The notes: generated by a model not told the origin, from the letters alone. DNA of 64,000 bases from Streptomyces sp. NRRL WC-3618 (GCF_001280005.1 NZ_LGDW01000347.1:1-64000); one strand, 5' to 3'; shown: positions 1-8,982, numbered from the stretch's first letter. Numbers and translations: made by a program.

Positions 1-1
1 C

Positions 2-273
2 TGGCGGATCGAGCACGACTACCGCGAGATGAAACAGGCCCTTGGCCTGGCCCACTTCGAGGGCCGCACCTGGAACGGCTGGCACCACCACGTCACCCTC
101 GTCTCCGCCGCCCACGCCTTCTGCACACTCCAGCGACTGGCCCGGACCCCAAAAGAGACGGCGCCGGCCTGACCCTCTACCAGGTCGTCCACGAGATGCA
201 GTTACTCCTCGCCGTCTGGACCGGCCCCTGCCCCACCTGTCACCGCGACATACCCACAGCGATACCGACCTGA
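2..273 (+). pseudogene. IS701-family transposase, C-terminal fragment with frameshift
   Basis: The 5' end is cut by the window edge. The first frame (2-172) encodes a stretch with the Y-(2)-R-(3)-E-(6)-K signature of IS4/IS701-type DDE transposases (EHDYREMKQALGL), then stops at 170-172. The expected C-terminal tail (GLTLYQVV...LLAVWTG..CPTC) continues one base back, in the frame ending at 271-273. The shift falls at 148-154, which reads C_CCA_AAA in the incoming frame, the form of a -1 slippery heptamer. A simple indel is the more likely cause because the whole locus is decayed. It ends about ten bases from a second, oppositely oriented fragment. Confidence 0.75.
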
Positions 274-282
274 CCAAGGACT

Positions 283-625
283 ACTAGGGCCTCCGCCACC
301 GACATCTTCCCGCCCTTGGGGAACAACACGTCGTCGACCGCCCACGCGTCCGGGCCGACCCGGGGCACCATCCGCTGCGCGATCCGCCACCGCACCGGCA
401 CCGGATCCCACGTCGACTGGTTCACGAACTGCTGCAGGTTCTGCTCGTTGCCGTCCGGCAGCCCCTCCGCCATCGGCTGGATCGACTGCGCCGCCCGTCC
501 AGGATCAGCCCCCGCAGACAGCAGTCGCTCTTGGCCCGCTTGTCCTTGCGCGGCACCGAGGCGAACGCATCAGCCACGAATAGCGCCAACTTCGCCCGAG
601 CCCGGTTCACTTCATGTGCGTCCAC
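283..625 (-). pseudogene. IS701-family transposase, N-terminal fragment with frameshift
   Basis: On the minus strand the frame from 625 reads an IS701-like N-terminus (FASVPRKDKRAK, then LRGLILDGRR). The homology continues in another frame as QPMAEGLPDGNEQNLQQFVN and WDPVPVRWR, up to DDVLFPKGGKMSV. A single missing base near 484-490 explains the shift. Homology breaks off near 283, next to the end of the plus-strand transposase tail. This is an inverted junction of two element remnants, not one intact insertion sequence. No terminal inverted repeats were identified. Confidence 0.72.
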
Positions 626-674
626 ACCCCCAGCGATCCCCCAAACAGGACCGACAGGCAGACGTAACGGAGTC

Positions 675-3410
675 CTACCAGACCGCCGGCACGGTCCGCT
701 CCGGGGTGTTCCACCCCGATACCCGCACCTGAGGCGCGGCCCCGTGCAGATCAGGCGTCCGGTAGGTGGCCGTCAGAGTCATCGACTCGCCCGGCCACAG
801 GCTGACTTGGTTGTCGGACCACTGAACCGGCAGCACAGGCTTGCCCGTTGGATCAACGAGGTGGACATCGGTGAGCAGCGACGGCGTCTTCCCGGTGCCC
901 GTGTTCCGTACGGTGACCGTCGTCGTGGACGTGCCGCCCGGGCCGGAGGAGGTCGAAGCCGACGCCGAAACCGGCACCTGCGCCATCGAGTTGAGCCCAC
1001 GGAGGTCCGCGTAGCTCGTCGTCGGCGTGTAGTACCAGTCGGTGTTGGCCCAGTCGAGGGTGTCGGCCTTGGTGGACAGCCAGTAGACGTTGCGGCTGAC
1101 CTCCTTGCCTGTGGAGTCGGTGAGGGTCAGACGCGCGAGGTACGTCGTCGACAGTCCGCTCACCGAGGCGGGCACCGTGAGCGCGGTGCTGCGCGCACCG
1201 TCCCCGCCCACACTCACACCGGCCGCCGTCCTGTCGTACTTCTGCGAACCGTCGGTGTTGAACAGGGTGACTCGGGCCGTGAGGCCGGACGCGGACGCGT
1301 GCCGGCTGTTCACCACCACGACCGAGCTGTTGTCGTACGAGTACTGGATGTGCAGCGGCTCGTTCGCCTTCTTGGCGCCGAAGTACGCGCCACCCTGATC
1401 GAGGTAACGGTCCATCAACTGCCAGTGCAGCGAGGTCCATCCGCTGTTGAACATCCAGTAGACGACTCCGGTCGCGGGCTTGGAGGAGTCGGTGGCGTTC
1501 CGCCCGTACGCCTCGTACTGCGTACGCACGTTCTCGTACTGGGCGAGCTGCGCCTTGCGTACGTAGTCCGTGAGCCCGGTCGGTGGGCCGTAGCGGCCGG
1601 TCAGGGCGTCGTCGTAGAGCTTGAGGGTGCCGAAGGTCGACGACGGCGAGCGGTGGTACTGCTTGGCGCTCGGATTCTTCCAGAGGGTGTCCAGCTCAGC
1701 GGGGGACATCATCCGGCGCAGCGTGTCGAGCGTGGGGATGTCAGGGCCCGCGCTGGTCTCGGAGTTGAAGCCTGTGGCGCCGCCCTCGCGCTTGGCGTAC
1801 CAGTAGTTCGGCGGGACCCAGTCGTACGGCCCGGTCATCTTCATGCCCGAACTGCCGCTGGTCGGCGAGGACTTGTCCGAGGCGGCGGAGACCACGGGTG
1901 TCGGCCAGTCGGCTGCCTTCAGGGCGTCGAGGTAGTTCTTCTCGATCGCGGCGTCCGGCGCGAAGTCGCTGCCGATGAGAAACGAGATGACGCTCGGGTG
2001 GTCACGCAGGCGCGCGGCCTCGGCGGCCATCGACGCCTTGGCGACGGGATAGTCGGCGGCGGTCCACTTGTCGCCCGCCTCGCTGCCGTTGACGTTGCCC
2101 TCCCACTTGTCGCAGCACTCCCAGCCGGACAGCGTGAGGATGCCGTACCGGTCCGCGAGGTCGAAGAACTCGTCCGGCTCGATGTGCCCTTCGAGGCGGA
2201 TCGTGTTCAGGCCCAGGTCGAGCGCGTACTTCAGCCGGTCCTCGACATAGGTTTTGTCCCAGCGCAGGAACTCGTCGGGGGACCAGCCGCCGCCCTTGAT
2301 GAGCAGCTCGCGGCCGTTGACGCTGTACTGCCGTGCGCCGTCGGAGTCGAGAGGTGCCTTCACGTCGCGGATGCCGAAGTCCTCGTGAGCGGTGTCGGAG
2401 GGGGTGCCGGAGACGGCGGCGGTCAGGTCGAGGCCGTACAGCGGCTGTCCGCCCATGCCGGCCGGCCACCACACTTTCGGGGACGCCAGACGCAGGGCAG
2501 GGAAGTCGGCCGGCGCGAAGGTGACCGCCTTCGTCTCGTGCGCGGCGAGCGGGACGGTCTTCGTGAAGGTGGCCGACCCGATGGTGCCGGAGACCGTGGC
2601 CGTGACAGCGGAGTCCGTCTCGTTGCGCGCCCGCGCCTTGACCGTCAGGTCCGCGGAGGCGCGCGACGGCAGGGCGAGCCTGGTCACCACGTGCGCATCG
2701 CGCAGCGCGACCGGGCCGCCACGGCGGACGAGGACGTCGCGGACGATGCCCATGTTCTCGTCGGGCGGCGGCTGGAGCCAGTCGATCCAGCCCATGGTCA
2801 GGTTCTTGTTCGGGTCGCCTGGCCGGATGCGGAAGGCGACGGTGTTCGTGCCCGCCCGCACCAGCGACGTGATGTCCAGCTCGTGGCGCGTGTAGGCACC
2901 CGCCACGTCGGCGGCCCTGGCGACCTGCTCGCCGTTGACGTACACGTCGGCCGCCGAGATCACCCCGCTGAAGTCCAGGTAGCTGCGCTCGGTCGTGTCG
3001 GTGACCGTGAAGTCCGAGCGGTACCACCAGGGAACCTCGAAGTCGGCTTTCGGGATCTTCTGCTGATTGGTGGAGTAGAACGGGTCGGCGTACTTCCCGT
3101 CCGCGAGCAGTGCCGCGAGGACCGTGGAGCGGGACCCCGCCGGGTACCAGTCGCTTGCCGGATAGCCGGGACGGGAGACGTCGGCCGCCGAGTCGGTGAC
3201 CTTGGCCGACGACTGGATCGCGTACCCGGAAAGGGCGGTGGCGCTTCCCGCGGTGGAAGCCACCGCTGTGACCCGGGCACGCTGAGTCGTGGCCGAGCCG
3301 GGACGGCGTTGCTCTGCCCACGCGCTGGTCGAGAGGGTGCACATGAGGCCCAGGGCGACGGCGGCCGTGGCGAAGCGCCGGCCTGGCCCGGAAGCAGGGC
3401 GGTGGAACAC
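675..3410 (-). CDS. csxA: Secreted exo-beta-D-glucosaminidase, GH2 (CsxA-like)
   Basis: Predicted to release glucosamine from the non-reducing end of chitosan oligosaccharides outside the cell. The 911-residue product has a secretion signal (basic GRR then an Ala/Leu core ending near SAWA), the GH2 sugar-binding and Ig-like domains and a TIM barrel. Diagnostic CsxA stretches are present: the LGLNTIRLEGHIEPDEFFD block, WECCDKWEG, IGSDFAPD (acid/base Asp in CsxA) and NSETSAGPDIP (nucleophile Glu). An upstream in-frame ATG exists at 3485, but it lies over the operator. The GTG at 3410 has AAGGAGA five bases upstream (3416-3422) and starts a normal signal peptide, so I prefer it. The neighbouring ROK regulator fits control by chitosan products. 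Confidence 0.93.
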   Translation of the reverse strand: MFHRPASGPGRRFATAAVALGLMCTLSTSAWAEQRRPGSATTQRARVTAVASTAGSATALSGYAIQSSAKVTDSAADVSRPGYPASDWYPAGSRSTVLAALLADGKYADPFYSTNQQKIPKADFEVPWWYRSDFTVTDTTERSYLDFSGVISAADVYVNGEQVARAADVAGAYTRHELDITSLVRAGTNTVAFRIRPGDPNKNLTMGWIDWLQPPPDENMGIVRDVLVRRGGPVALRDAHVVTRLALPSRASADLTVKARARNETDSAVTATVSGTIGSATFTKTVPLAAHETKAVTFAPADFPALRLASPKVWWPAGMGGQPLYGLDLTAAVSGTPSDTAHEDFGIRDVKAPLDSDGARQYSVNGRELLIKGGGWSPDEFLRWDKTYVEDRLKYALDLGLNTIRLEGHIEPDEFFDLADRYGILTLSGWECCDKWEGNVNGSEAGDKWTAADYPVAKASMAAEAARLRDHPSVISFLIGSDFAPDAAIEKNYLDALKAADWPTPVVSAASDKSSPTSGSSGMKMTGPYDWVPPNYWYAKREGGATGFNSETSAGPDIPTLDTLRRMMSPAELDTLWKNPSAKQYHRSPSSTFGTLKLYDDALTGRYGPPTGLTDYVRKAQLAQYENVRTQYEAYGRNATDSSKPATGVVYWMFNSGWTSLHWQLMDRYLDQGGAYFGAKKANEPLHIQYSYDNSSVVVVNSRHASASGLTARVTLFNTDGSQKYDRTAAGVSVGGDGARSTALTVPASVSGLSTTYLARLTLTDSTGKEVSRNVYWLSTKADTLDWANTDWYYTPTTSYADLRGLNSMAQVPVSASASTSSGPGGTSTTTVTVRNTGTGKTPSLLTDVHLVDPTGKPVLPVQWSDNQVSLWPGESMTLTATYRTPDLHGAAPQVRVSGWNTPERTVPAVW

Positions 3411-3457
3411 GGTGGTCTCCTTGGGAGGTGGGGGAGCATCCGCGTTACGGCACTGCA

Positions 3458-3478
3458 AGTTAGGAAACTTTACTAACT
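3458..3478. promoter_or_regulatory. Probable CsnR/ROK operator upstream of csxA
   Basis: A 21-base near-perfect palindrome with outer arms AGTTAG and CTAACT and core AAACTTT, mismatched at only one symmetric pair. It lies about 50 bases upstream of the csxA GTG. From memory, ROK repressors of chitosanase genes (CsnR of S. lividans) bind a sequence of this type. The related palindrome at 4779-4795 beside the ROK gene supports autoregulation. Binding is inferred. Confidence 0.7.
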
Positions 3479-3551
3479 GGCCCATAAGCTAAGTGGCTGA
3501 GTGAGCCATGTCAATCACGGCCTCCCTCGGGGGGCGGGGAGCAGCCCCGCT

Positions 3552-4754
3552 TCAGGAAGCCGAGCGCCGCTCGAACACCACGTCCCGCGCCGTCCCCAGC
3601 GCCGTCGCCACCGCGCCGAGCAGCACGGCATCCTCGCCCAGCCGGCCCGGTACGATCTTCGGCCGCAACGGTGTGAGCGTACGCAGCGTCTCGCGCACCG
3701 GCCGCAGCAGCAGGTCGATGCTGTGGCCCACGCCCCCGCCGAGGACCACCAGATCGGGGTCGAGCACCGCGGCGGCGGCCGCGACCGTGTGGGCGATCCG
3801 CTCGCCCTCCAGGCGAACGGCCGCCGCCGCGGCGGGATTTCCCTGCCGTGCCGCGTCGAACACGGCCTTCGCGGTGAGCTGCTGCCCGGTCATTCCGAAG
3901 TGCCGCGCCGCCTCGACGACGGCCACGCCCGACACCGCGTCCTCCAGCGTCTCCGGCTTCTGCTGCCCCGGCCACGGCAGGAACCCGATCTCCCCGGCCC
4001 CGCCGTGCGCGCCAGTGAACAGCCGCCCCTCACTGACGACGCCCATGCCGAGACCGGTACCGATCATGATGTACGTGAACAGGCGGCTGCCCGCGCCGAC
4101 GCCGAAGGTGTACTCGCCCAGTGCCGCGAGGTTGGCGTCGTTGTGCACCTCCAGCGGGATGCCGAGTTCCTCTCGCATCCGGTCGAAGAGGCCCGCCCGG
4201 CCCCATCCGGGCAGATGCATCGCGTACCGCACCCGGCGCTGCTTCTCGTCGTACACGCCGGGCGTGCCCGCCACGGCGTGCGCCACCTTGTCCGCGCCGA
4301 CACCGGAGTTGGCGACGACCTGCCGTGCCGTGGAGACCACCAGGTCCGTCATGGCACCCGAGCTGCGCGCCCGGTTGCGCACATCGGCGCGCGCGACCAC
4401 GGCGCCGTCCAGATCGGCGACGGCCACGCGCAGCCAACTGCGGCCGATGTCGATACCCAGGGCGTATCCGGCCGCAGGATCGGGGGCGTACAGGACGGCC
4501 ACCCGGCCGCGCTCCGGTGTATGAGTGCCCACCTCGTGGACGAGCCCGGCCTCCTCCAGTGCCGCGAGAGCGCTGGAGACCGTCGGCTTCGACAGGCCCG
4601 TCTCGCGGGCGAGTTGGGCACGCGAGGCGGCGCCGCCGGTGCGCAGCCGGTCGAGGAGCAGCCGCTCGTTGGTGCTGCGCAGCCGCTGACGGTTCCAGGG
4701 CTGTGCCGGCTGCTCGGCGGCGTCGCCGGCGGGCATCGCATCATTCTCACGCAT
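3552..4754 (-). CDS. csnR: ROK-family transcriptional repressor (CsnR-like)
   Basis: 400 residues. The N-terminus carries a winged helix-turn-helix (about residues 25-80, including SRAQLARETGLSKPTVSSAL). A ROK sugar-sensing domain follows, with the ATPase-like phosphate motif GIDIGRSW, the HNDANLAALGE loop and GTGLGMG. The usual ROK cysteine zinc motif (CxCGxxGCxE) is not visible; the region reads GGAGEIGFLPWPGQQ. The gene lies between csxA and a divergent permease, with related palindromes at both promoters. The likely role is repression of chitosan/glucosamine use, released by an amino-sugar ligand. The csnR name rests on context and family, not on an alignment. Confidence 0.82.
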   Translation of the reverse strand: MRENDAMPAGDAAEQPAQPWNRQRLRSTNERLLLDRLRTGGAASRAQLARETGLSKPTVSSALAALEEAGLVHEVGTHTPERGRVAVLYAPDPAAGYALGIDIGRSWLRVAVADLDGAVVARADVRNRARSSGAMTDLVVSTARQVVANSGVGADKVAHAVAGTPGVYDEKQRRVRYAMHLPGWGRAGLFDRMREELGIPLEVHNDANLAALGEYTFGVGAGSRLFTYIMIGTGLGMGVVSEGRLFTGAHGGAGEIGFLPWPGQQKPETLEDAVSGVAVVEAARHFGMTGQQLTAKAVFDAARQGNPAAAAAVRLEGERIAHTVAAAAAVLDPDLVVLGGGVGHSIDLLLRPVRETLRTLTPLRPKIVPGRLGEDAVLLGAVATALGTARDVVFERRSAS

Positions 4755-4778
4755 TCATGACACCCTCTTGACGCATCT

Positions 4779-4795
4779 AGTAAGGCTCCTTAACT
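4779..4795. promoter_or_regulatory. Probable ROK operator in the csnR/permease divergent promoter
   Basis: The palindrome TAAGGCTCCTTA (4781-4792) has flanks AGT...ACT that resemble the csxA operator half-sites. It lies between the divergent start codons of the ROK regulator and the permease, so it could control both. It is weaker than the csxA site. Confidence 0.5.
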
Positions 4796-4934
4796 TTATC
4801 GCCCAGTCAGCCTCGCCGGGCGAGCCGAGGGGAGCCCAGCGCCGGCCGGTCACCCGCCGCCCTTGTCAAGAGGCCGCCAACAGACGTCGGCCCTCATGTC
4901 GTACCTCTCCCCGCGTCCTGCTTCAGGAGGCCCC

Positions 4935-6389
4935 ATGTCCGGTAGCCCGCCACCCACCGGCGGTTTTGTCCGCAGCGTCGGCCTGTTCCAGTCAACCGCC
5001 ATCAACATGAGCCAGATGTGCGGCATCGGGCCGTTCGTGACGATCCCGCTGATGGTCACCGCGTTCGGCGGCCCACAGGCGATCATCGGCTTCGGCGCGG
5101 GCGCCGTTCTGGCGCTCGCGGACGGACTCGTCTGGGCCGAGCTGGGCGCCTCGATGCCCGGTTCGGGCGGCAGTTACGTGTATCTGCGCCAGGCCTTCCA
5201 GTACCGCACAGGCCGCCTCATGCCGTTCCTTTTCGTGTGGACGGCGATGCTCTTCATCCCGCTGATCATGTCCACCGGCGTAGTCGGTTTCGTCCAGTAC
5301 CTGGGCTATCTGTTCCCGGGCATGGGCAGGACAACGGGCGATCTCGTAGGCCTCGGCATCGTCGCCCTGGTGGTCGTCCTGCTCTGGCGGGGCACGGAGC
5401 TCATCGCCCGCATCACCGCCGTCATGTGGGCGGTCATGATCACCTCGGTCGTCCTGGTGATCGTGGCCGCGGCGACCGACTTCAGCGCGCACCTGGCCTT
5501 CACCTACCCGGCGCACGCCTTCGACTTCGCGAGCAACCACTTCTGGATCGGCTTCGCCGCGGGCCTGACGATCGGTATCTACGACTACCTGGGTTACAAC
5601 ACGACCGCGTACATGGGCGCGGAGATCAAGGACCCGGGCCGCACTCTGCCCCGCTCCATCGTCTTCTCGATCCTCGGCATCATGGCGATCTACCTTCTCC
5701 TGCAGATCGGCACGCTCGGCGTCATCGACTGGCACCGGATGACGGACCCGGGCGACATCGCCGCCACGTCCGTGGCCTCGGCGGTCATGGAGGAAACCTG
5801 GGGCAAGGGCGCAGCGGACACGGTCACGGTCCTGATCCTCATCACAGCGTTCGCCTCTGTCTTCACGGGTCTGCTGGGCGGCTCGCGCGTTCCGTACGAC
5901 GCCGCCCGTGACCGGGTCTTCTTCCGCCCGTACGCCAAACTGCACCCCCGGCACCGCTTCCCGACGCTGGGCCTGGCGACCATGGGCGTCATCACGGCGA
6001 TCGGCTTCCTGATCGGCCGCCACACCGACCTGGCCACGCTCATCCAACTCCTCACCACGGTCATGGTGATCGTCCAGGCACTGGCCCAGGTGCTCGCCCT
6101 CTCGGTCCTCCGCAAGCGCCAACCGACCCTCCGCCGCCCTTACCGCATGTGGCTGTACCCGCTGCCCAGTTTCCTCGCCCTCGCGGGCTGGCTCACCATC
6201 TACGGATACGCGGACAAGAACTCCCCGGGCCGCCACCCCGTCGAATGGTCCCTGGCCTGGCTCGCACTCGGCTGTGTCGCCTTCGTCATCTGGGCACGCC
6301 TGGAGAAGGTGTGGCCCTTCGGACCGAAGGAGATCACGGAGGAGTACCTCACCGCACCGACCCCGGACGCGGAGCCCGCGGGGACGTGA
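4935..6389 (+). CDS. APC-family amino acid/polyamine permease
   Basis: 484 residues with about 12 hydrophobic helices and the APC N-terminal signature (LFQSTAINMSQMCGIGPFVTIP; helix-1 break GIGPF). The conserved AELGASMPGSGGSYVYLRQAF follows transmembrane helix 2. It imports or exchanges an amino acid, amine or possibly an amino-sugar-like solute across the cytoplasmic membrane; the substrate cannot be read from sequence. The ATG at 4935 follows AGGAGG (4925-4930), so the upstream in-frame ATGs at 4863 and 4896 are less likely. It is divergent from csnR across a shared palindrome, suggesting it belongs to the chitosan regulon. Confidence 0.85.
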   Translation: MSGSPPPTGGFVRSVGLFQSTAINMSQMCGIGPFVTIPLMVTAFGGPQAIIGFGAGAVLALADGLVWAELGASMPGSGGSYVYLRQAFQYRTGRLMPFLFVWTAMLFIPLIMSTGVVGFVQYLGYLFPGMGRTTGDLVGLGIVALVVVLLWRGTELIARITAVMWAVMITSVVLVIVAAATDFSAHLAFTYPAHAFDFASNHFWIGFAAGLTIGIYDYLGYNTTAYMGAEIKDPGRTLPRSIVFSILGIMAIYLLLQIGTLGVIDWHRMTDPGDIAATSVASAVMEETWGKGAADTVTVLILITAFASVFTGLLGGSRVPYDAARDRVFFRPYAKLHPRHRFPTLGLATMGVITAIGFLIGRHTDLATLIQLLTTVMVIVQALAQVLALSVLRKRQPTLRRPYRMWLYPLPSFLALAGWLTIYGYADKNSPGRHPVEWSLAWLALGCVAFVIWARLEKVWPFGPKEITEEYLTAPTPDAEPAGT

Positions 6390-6514
6390 GGACGGGGCGG
6401 GGACCACGAGGTCACGCGCGACGTCCACCACGGCGTCGGCGTGGGGGCGGTGAGGAATGCAGTCGTCCCGCCGCCCCTGGTCATTGCCGGCGGGCTGATC
6501 GATGCGGGCCGGAG

Positions 6515-6530
6515 CGCCCCGTAAGGGGCG
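6515..6530 (+). terminator. Short hairpin downstream of the permease
   Basis: CGCCCC, loop GTAA, GGGGCG: a perfect six-base-pair stem about 125 bases after the permease stop, with no T-run. It may be a weak terminator. The rest of the 345-base gap (6390-6735) contains no recognisable gene. Confidence 0.4.
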
Positions 6531-6635
6531 GTACCGGGTCAGGTGGTCGAGGCCCGACCGAGGGATTGGCCAGAAATGGATCCGACCTTATCGGTCCGGA
6601 CCATTGACCACGTCCGCCCTTACGGGGACTCTATT

Positions 6636-6674
6636 GCACGCTGCTGAACCTAGTGCACGCACGTGAACACTAGC
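6636..6674 (+). repeat. Tandem pair of about 20-base imperfect repeats upstream of pqqA
   Basis: Two adjacent copies (6636-6654 and 6655-6674) share TGCACGC, then TGAAC, then CTAG. They lie 60-100 bases before the pqqA start, where a promoter or operator is expected. Function unknown. Confidence 0.45.
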
Positions 6675-6735
6675 CCCTGTCTGGGGTTTCAGTTCGCCCC
6701 CCACGCTCACCTCTCGGGAAAGCGGGTACGCACAC

Positions 6736-6876
6736 ATGAACGAGACGGCGCACGCCATCCAGCACATGGGACAGTTCCTTCAGGAGACATCGGAGGACAT
6801 GGTCGGGGAGGCACCCGGGAATCTGGTCGTCGAGACCGCCCTGGAGGTCACCGCCTACGCATTCGGCGACCGGTAA
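6736..6876 (+). CDS. pqqA: PQQ precursor peptide PqqA-like
   Basis: A 46-residue open frame ending in LVVETALEVTAYAFGDR. PqqA peptides are recognised by a conserved E-x-x-x-Y pair near the C-terminus, whose Glu and Tyr are cross-linked by PqqE to become PQQ. Here the pair is E-V-T-A-Y. The start at 6736 is the first ATG in frame, and no strong Shine-Dalgarno is evident. It stops six bases before a GTG that opens a PqqC-like frame, the usual pqq gene order. Because the downstream pqqC and pqqE are decayed, this precursor may be an orphan unless the other genes lie elsewhere. Confidence 0.72.
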   Translation: MNETAHAIQHMGQFLQETSEDMVGEAPGNLVVETALEVTAYAFGDR

Positions 6877-6881
6877 CGAGC

Positions 6882-7676
6882 GTGCCCGCGACGTCCGTGC
6901 GCGACGACGGCGCCGCGGCCCCTTGGCGGACTCCCGAGTTCACCGAGCGGCTGCGTGCCGTCGCCGAGGAGCGTCACCACGACCGGCACCCCTTCAACCT
7001 CCGGATGCACCGAGGGGAGTTGACGAGTGACAAGCTGTGCCCCTGGATCGCCAACCGCTTCCACCACCAGCGGCACATCCCCGTCAAGGACGCCCTGATC
7101 CTCACCAGGTTCGACGACCCGTCGCTGCGCCGCGCCAGACCGCGCCGAATCCAGGACCACGACGGGGTGCGTGACGGCGAGGGCGGCATCGAGCGTCGGC
7201 TGCGGCTCGGCGAGGCCGCCGACCTGACCCGCGATCAGCGGCTGGACCTGCCGCCCGGCATACGGCCTGCGGTCGAGGGTTATGCGAACCTCTGCCGCCT
7301 GAGCCCCGCGCTGGACGCCGTTGCCGCCTCGCTCACCGAGTTGCCGGCTCCCGGCCCTATGCGCACCCGCATCGCGGCCTTCGAACGCCACTCCCCCTGG
7401 ATCGCCGCCGATGGCCTCGCCCACTTCCATATCCGGATCGGGCAGGGCGGCTGTGACGGCGAGGAGGCGCTCGCGCTGGTGCGGGCCTTCAACGCCCACC
7501 GGGGCCAGGACTGGATGCGGGATCCCTGCCGCACCTGCGCCCTGCGCACCACCGACTTCGGCGGCTGCCGCTGCCAGGCGTATGCGCTGACCGGCGAAGC
7601 CGACCGCGCCGACCCGGTCTGCCTGCGCTCGCCCGACCACCACCCCGTACGCGATCTCGTCGATGAAGCCGCCGGG
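6882..7676 (+). pseudogene. Fused relic pqqC'-'pqqE
   Basis: The frame from GTG 6882 first encodes PqqC (pyrroloquinoline-quinone synthase) landmarks: EERHHDRHPFNLRMHRGEL, WIANRFHHQRHIPVKDA and SLTELPAPG..RTRIAAFERHSPWI. Near 7484 it switches without a stop to the C-terminal tail of PqqE, RAFNAHRGQDWMRDPCRTC then FGGCRCQA, including the cysteine cluster of the auxiliary Fe-S site. The last part of PqqC, all of PqqD and nearly all of PqqE are missing. The PqqE stop is also lost, so the frame runs on antiregister into the next gene. This is a deletion fusion, almost certainly non-functional. Confidence 0.8.
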
Positions 7677-7761
7677 CCACGTACGGACCTCGCCTACGCC
7701 CTGTCGAGCGTGTTGAGTCTGTCGGCCCCACTGATGCCGACCCTATTCGAGAGGGAGGATC

Positions 7762-8982
7762 ATGAGACGTCTGAGCGCCGCGCTGACGGCGGGCGTGCTC
7801 GCCACCGCCGGGCTGGTGACGGTCACCGCGACCGCCCCCGCAACTCCCCTGGAGCACACCGCGGTCGCGCGAGCGGCCGCCGCCACCGACTGGTCCGTCG
7901 CCGTGGTCGACTCGACGACGGCCCGCTACACGCCGAGCACCATCGGCGGCTGGTCGTACCCCGTCGGCCTGTATCTCTACGGCCAGTACCTCACCTACCA
8001 ACGCACACACGACGCGCGCTATCTCTCGTACATCAAGAGCTATGTCGACCGCTTCGTGAAGAGCGACGGATCGATGGACCAGGGCTTCAACAGCCTCGAC
8101 AGCATGCAGGCCGGACGGCTGCTGGTGATCCTGCACCGCGAGACCGGCGAGGACCGCTACCGCAAGGCGGCCAAGAAGATCCGCGACCGGCTCGACACCT
8201 TCCCGCGCACGTCGGACGGGGGCTTCTGGCACGCCGACACCAGCAGCCGCGCCCATCAGCTCTGGTCGGACGGCGTCTACATGGTGAACCCGTTCCTCGT
8301 CGAGTACGGCAAGGAGTTCGGGGACTCGGCGTACGCGAACGACGAGGCCGCCAAGCAGCTGTACGTGTACGGCAGGCACCTCCAGGTCTCGGGCGGCCTG
8401 TTGAGGCACGCCTACGACGAGTCGAAGACCGCGAGCTGGGCCGATCCGGGAACCGGACTCGCACCCGAGCACTGGTGCAGGGCGGTCGGCTGGTACTCGA
8501 TGGCGATCGTGAACGTGCTGGACGCGCTGCCCGTGAACCACGTACGCCGACCCCAACTCATCCGCGTTCTGCGGGACTTGGCGAAAGGCCTGGAAAAGTA
8601 CCAGGACCCCGCGACCGGCCGCTGGTTCCAGGTCATCGACAAGGGCAGCAGGAGCGACAACTGGACCGAGACCTCCTGTTCCAGCATGTTCACCTACGCC
8701 CTCTCGCGCGGCGCCCAGCAGGGCTACCTCGACGCGCACTACAAGTCCGTCGCCCAGCGCGGTTACGAGGGTGTCCTCGCCAAGATCTCGCTCGGCTCCG
8801 ACGGGCGCACAGACCTCACCGGTATCTCCATCGGCACGAACGTCGGCGACTACGCCTTCTACATCGCCCGGCCCCGGGAGACCAACGACTTCCATGGCCT
8901 CGGCGCCTTTCTGATCACGAACGAGCAGCTCAGAACACAAGCGCGGAACAAACCCATTCAGGACGACGTGAGCCGGCCATGA
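7762..8982 (+). CDS. Secreted GH105/GH88-type unsaturated glycuronyl hydrolase
   Basis: 406 residues. A signal peptide (MRRLSAALTAGVLATAGL..) is followed by an (alpha/alpha)6-barrel of the YteR/GH105 type, with GGFWHADTSSRAHQLWSDG and YMVNPFL; the W-x-D-G-x-Y-M segment holds the catalytic Asp in this family. It should remove unsaturated uronic acid from oligosaccharides released by pectin or rhamnogalacturonan lyases, outside the cell. GGGAGG lies just upstream of the ATG. Its stop overlaps the next start (ATGA), so it heads a co-transcribed glycan-degradation set. Confidence 0.87.
   Translation: MRRLSAALTAGVLATAGLVTVTATAPATPLEHTAVARAAAATDWSVAVVDSTTARYTPSTIGGWSYPVGLYLYGQYLTYQRTHDARYLSYIKSYVDRFVKSDGSMDQGFNSLDSMQAGRLLVILHRETGEDRYRKAAKKIRDRLDTFPRTSDGGFWHADTSSRAHQLWSDGVYMVNPFLVEYGKEFGDSAYANDEAAKQLYVYGRHLQVSGGLLRHAYDESKTASWADPGTGLAPEHWCRAVGWYSMAIVNVLDALPVNHVRRPQLIRVLRDLAKGLEKYQDPATGRWFQVIDKGSRSDNWTETSCSSMFTYALSRGAQQGYLDAHYKSVAQRGYEGVLAKISLGSDGRTDLTGISIGTNVGDYAFYIARPRETNDFHGLGAFLITNEQLRTQARNKPIQDDVSRP

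Noticed and set aside
148-154. Programmed -1 frameshifting in the IS701 transposase as a firm call
   Set aside because: The heptamer fits, but the locus is a truncated relic and the companion fragment has an unrelated indel; without intact copies I treat it as decay.
531-3476. A 981-codon open frame on the plus strand opposite csxA
   Set aside because: It is the antisense shadow of csxA; composition is Arg/Gly/Val-rich with no family signal and no ribosome binding site.
4992-6431. A 479-codon open frame opposite the APC permease
   Set aside because: Charged, Arg/Asp/His-rich antisense product of a membrane-protein gene; no family similarity.
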